8,180 bases of DNA, taken from Nitrospira sp. GTDB lineage: Bacteria > Nitrospirota > Nitrospiria > Nitrospirales > Nitrospiraceae. The stretch lies in NCBI GenBank assembly GCA_030456405.1, contig JAKDNQ010000089.1, forward strand, positions 1 to 8,180, given 5' to 3'. Each line of letters begins with the position of its first letter. Within the stretch, counting starts at the first letter, position 1. The translations under genes were made by a program, and so were the position numbers. This document shows positions 5,818 to 8,180 of the stretch, one piece after another. Below the pieces are notes generated by a model, which worked only from the letters and a program-made list of their open reading frames with translations, ran no database searches and had not been told where the DNA came from.

Positions 5818-6462
5818 ATGAACCTGAAAGGGCTTGTTCATCGAGAGCTCGGTGAGGGACTGACTGAAGAGGAGTTGGCCTCCGCTGTTGGGGTCTCCGT
5901 GGAGACAATTGCGAATATTTTAACTGACGAACTCCCTCAAGACCGCGCAACATGGGAACACTTTGCGCGGTATTTTCGTGTGGACGTAGATTTTCTCCAA
6001 ATCGGAGGTCCGCCACACTCAGAGGGACAGTTTGATCTCAAAGACCCCGCCAATCCCTCTCCCCTCGGCCAGATGAGAAAGGTGCCCCTCCTGAGATGGG
6101 ATCAAATCGACCAGATGCTCATACCCGAAGTGCCGTCTCGGGTCATCCAGGCTGAAGCGATGGTCGAAACAGACGTTCCAGGTACACGTACCTTTGCCAT
6201 GCAGGTGAAAGACGATTCCATGGAGCCTCTTTTCAGTGAGGGAGAAGTCATTTTCGTCGACCCTGATCTTCCGAATGAGCCTGACCAGTATGTGCTGGTC
6301 GATAGTGAAAATGGCCGCCCAGATGGAGCTATCTTGAGGCAGCTCAAGGAAGTAGACGGGGAGACCACCCTTCAACCGCTCAACCGGAGGTATGCCGATC
6401 TCCCGCTGACGAACCAACGGCGTATCGTGGGACGAGTGATACGGTTGCGAAAGAATGTGTGA
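5818..6462 (+). CDS. HTH / S24 (LexA-phage repressor-like) transcriptional regulator, apparently non-cleavable
   Basis: The product is 214 residues. I chose the ATG at 5818, with AGGAG (5804-5808) 9 bp upstream, because the helix-turn-helix begins at once. The frame stays open to an ATG at 5692, but those 42 residues look unlike the family. The N-terminal XRE-like HTH reads LTEEELASAVGVSVETIANIL (15-35), followed by a helical region to about 62. The C-terminal S24 peptidase-like domain starts at VPLLRW (89-94). The nucleophile is S134 in KDDSMEPLFSEGEVIFV. Two features needed for autocleavage are absent. The W-x-Q-A-G scissile site of phage-type repressors reads WDQID (94-98), and the catalytic lysine position in 'V-K-R-L' reads L-R-Q-L (R174). 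I therefore infer a regulator that keeps the dimerising S24 fold without self-cleavage. It is a candidate binder of the inverted repeats nearby, but nothing proves this. Confidence 0.85.
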   Translation: MNLKGLVHRELGEGLTEEELASAVGVSVETIANILTDELPQDRATWEHFARYFRVDVDFLQIGGPPHSEGQFDLKDPANPSPLGQMRKVPLLRWDQIDQMLIPEVPSRVIQAEAMVETDVPGTRTFAMQVKDDSMEPLFSEGEVIFVDPDLPNEPDQYVLVDSENGRPDGAILRQLKEVDGETTLQPLNRRYADLPLTNQRRIVGRVIRLRKNV

Positions 6463-6466
6463 AAGA

Positions 6467-6490
6467 GATGGGTGCGAGTGACAGCCCATC
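6467..6490 (+). terminator. Hairpin just after the S24 regulator gene
   Basis: GATGGG (6467-6472) pairs with CCCATC (6485-6490), and the inner TG/CA pairs extend the stem past a one-base bulge, leaving a 7-base loop. It starts 4 bp after the TGA stop. The following bases (GATTTATCGG) lack a proper T-run, so intrinsic termination is uncertain. Confidence 0.35.
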
Positions 6491-6514
6491 GATTTATCGG
6501 GTTCGTCCGAGTTT

Positions 6515-6544
6515 GGGGCTGTGGTTGTGGATTCATTGAGCCCC
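6515..6544. repeat. Inverted repeat GGGGCT-N18-AGCCCC in the intergenic region
   Basis: Six-base arms (6515-6520 and 6539-6544) flank an 18-base GT-rich spacer. No T-run follows. It may act with the hairpin at 6467-6490 to stop read-through, or as a regulator site for the downstream gene. The rest of 6545-6675 shows only a TATAGT (6577-6582) without a matching -35. Confidence 0.3.
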
Positions 6545-6675
6545 GTTACCCTCCCAAGGTGAAAGAAAATCGCGTTTATAGTTCTGGCGGATACAGTTCG
6601 TGAATTTCTCTAGCAGTTTGTGACAAGGTCTGCCGGATCCCACTCCATGCGATGAAGATAGCTAGGTAAGGATAC

Positions 6676-8180
6676 ATGAAGGAGACAGCGACAGTTGAAC
6701 AGGGGTTGGGAACATTAATTGTGACCGGCAGCAGCGGGCGGATCGGCAGTTCGTTCATTGATCGCGTCGGAGAGAGTTACACGGAGATGGGCTTCGACCG
6801 TGAAGGGCCGCCCCATCCGCCGATCGAGACCGAACACGTGATCGCCTGCGACCTCGCCCGAGATGACAGCGTGAGCGCTGCGTTGAAGGAAGTCCGTCGG
6901 CTCGGGCACAGGCACATCGTCTCCGTGATCCATCTCGCGGCCTACTATAGTTTTTCAGGTGAGCCAAGTCCCCTGTATGAGCAAGTGACCGTGCGCGGCA
7001 CCGAACGGCTGCTGCATGGACTGCGCGACTTTGAGGTCGAGCAATTCATCTTTTCCAGCACCATGCTCGTGCATGCGCCTTGCGAACCGGGCGAGCGTCT
7101 CGACGAAGATTGGCCGCTCGAACCGAAATGGGAGTATCCCAAGTCGAAGGTCGCGACGGAGCAGTTGATCTTGCGTGAGAGAGGCGACGTGCCGGTGGTG
7201 TTTCTGCGCATCGCCGGTGTGTACGACGATCGATGCCATTCGATCCCGATCGCGCATCAGATCAAGCGCATGTACGAGCAACGCTTCATCAGCCATATTT
7301 TTTCCGGCGATATCACGCATGGAGCCGCTTTCGTGCACATGGAGGATATGGTTGAGGCGTTGGCGCTCGCCGTCGAGCGTCGCAAGGATCTTCCGCCGGT
7401 CACCACGCTGCTCATCGGCGAACCGGACACGCTGAGTTACGATGAGCTACAACGCGCCATCAGCAGCGGGCTTCACGGCAAAGAATGGAAAACGTATCGC
7501 ATCCCCAAGGGATTGGCCAAGTTAGGCTCCTGGATCCTGAATGTGTTGCCCGGCCCCGACCCCTTCATCAAGCCGTGGATGATCGATATATCCGACGATC
7601 ATTATGCGCTCGACATCTCCCGAGCCCGCGCGCTCCTCGGCTGGGAGCCGCGCCACTCTCTGCGCAACACCTTGCCGATCATGCTCAACGATCTGAAGTC
7701 CGACCCGGCGGGCTGGTATCAGGAAAACGATCTCAAAATAAAACCTATTCCGGATGGTCCCCCCTGGCCGCATGTGGCGAACATGCTGCTCGGCCTGTGG
7801 CTTCTCGCGACCGTGCCGGCCCTCGGCATGACCGTGTCCGCGCTGCTCTGGAGCGACCTCGCGAGCGGTGCGGCGATTATGCTATTCAGCGCGCTTGCGA
7901 TGCGCTATGCGTGGGCTGCGTGGACCGTATGCGCCATAGGTCTCTGGGTGATGACCGTGCCGCTGTTGTTCTGGGCCTCCAACGCCGCGGTGTACAATAA
8001 CGACTTACTTACCGGAGCGCTGGTGGTCGCCTTTTCGGTCATTATCCCGCAGCTCGGTCGTGACGACCCCGGCGCCGGCATTCCCCCTGGCTGGAGTTAC
8101 AATCCTTCCGGCTGGGTACAACGGTTGGGGATCGTGTTCCTGGCGATGATCGGATTTTTCCTCTCTCGCTACATGGCGGC
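6676..8180 (+). CDS. NAD(P)-dependent epimerase/dehydratase (extended SDR) fused to an SPW-type membrane domain; 3' end outside the window
   Basis: The frame is open from the ATG at 6676 to the right edge (501 complete codons). An in-frame TAA at 6667 sits just upstream and AAGGA (6668-6672) lies 3 bp before the ATG. Residues 13-350 form an extended SDR: nucleotide loop TGSSGRIG (17-24), ACDL (57-60), HLAAY (86-90), FSST (126-129), and the catalytic pair in YPKSK (Y154 and K158). A glycine- and proline-rich linker (about 356-366) leads to hydrophobic segments. ANMLLGLWLLATVPALGM and CAIGLWVMTVPLLFWAS each resemble the 'GLWL--SPW' SPW repeat, and each is followed by a second hydrophobic helix (SGAAIMLFSALAM; NDLLTGALVVAFSVIIP). 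IPPGWSYNPSGWVQR then precedes another membrane segment at the edge. I recall SDR-SPW proteins continuing into a vitamin K epoxide reductase-like domain, but that part is not visible. The substrate is unknown. Confidence 0.85.
   Translation, partial: MKETATVEQGLGTLIVTGSSGRIGSSFIDRVGESYTEMGFDREGPPHPPIETEHVIACDLARDDSVSAALKEVRRLGHRHIVSVIHLAAYYSFSGEPSPLYEQVTVRGTERLLHGLRDFEVEQFIFSSTMLVHAPCEPGERLDEDWPLEPKWEYPKSKVATEQLILRERGDVPVVFLRIAGVYDDRCHSIPIAHQIKRMYEQRFISHIFSGDITHGAAFVHMEDMVEALALAVERRKDLPPVTTLLIGEPDTLSYDELQRAISSGLHGKEWKTYRIPKGLAKLGSWILNVLPGPDPFIKPWMIDISDDHYALDISRARALLGWEPRHSLRNTLPIMLNDLKSDPAGWYQENDLKIKPIPDGPPWPHVANMLLGLWLLATVPALGMTVSALLWSDLASGAAIMLFSALAMRYAWAAWTVCAIGLWVMTVPLLFWASNAAVYNNDLLTGALVVAFSVIIPQLGRDDPGAGIPPGWSYNPSGWVQRLGIVFLAMIGFFLSRYMA

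Noticed and set aside
1..8180. CRISPR array, tRNA, rRNA or transposase
   Set aside because: I found no regularly spaced repeats, cloverleaf-like sequence or transposase motifs on either strand by eye. A dedicated RNA or repeat search was not possible.

Overview
The window looks like chromosomal DNA of a free-living Gram-negative bacterium. The set of families resembles what I recall from Nitrospirota (Nitrospira-like) genomes: a DUF2934 protein, a small double-CxxC protein, a single-domain response regulator, a cupredoxin-like lipoprotein, and an epimerase fused to an SPW-type membrane domain. The lineage is an inference from gene content, because no marker gene is present. I see no IS element, integrase, tRNA, rRNA or CRISPR array.

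Left block (1-3144), carbohydrate and central metabolism. The window opens in the last 58 codons of a glycogen-debranching-type amylo-alpha-1,6-glucosidase. A complete thiamine-diphosphate enzyme of the pyruvate oxidase / pyruvate:quinone dehydrogenase type follows. A GT4 glycosyltransferase on the opposite strand converges on it. Together they suggest glycogen or other glucan turnover with a nearby pyruvate-level reaction.

Middle block (3145-6462), small regulatory and accessory genes, AT-richer in places. It holds a lipoprotein with a degenerate cupredoxin fold (-), a small basic unknown protein (+), a DUF2934 protein (+), a stand-alone receiver-domain response regulator (-), a double-CxxC protein (+), and an HTH/S24 (LexA/phage-repressor-like) regulator (+). 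The S24 domain keeps its serine but appears to have lost the cleavage site and the lysine. The two divergent intergenic regions here, 3776-3947 and 5085-5342, each carry two copies of an 18-bp inverted repeat, NCTRGG-N6-CCYAGN. The four sites are spaced at near-integral helical turns and point to one transcription factor controlling both promoter regions. This is the most interesting non-coding signal in the window.

Right block (6463-8180), GC-rich. After two weak hairpins, a long reading frame starts at 6676 and runs off the edge. It encodes an extended short-chain dehydrogenase/epimerase (about 350 residues) fused to a membrane domain with two SPW-like repeats and the start of a further membrane segment. 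The rest of the protein lies outside the window.
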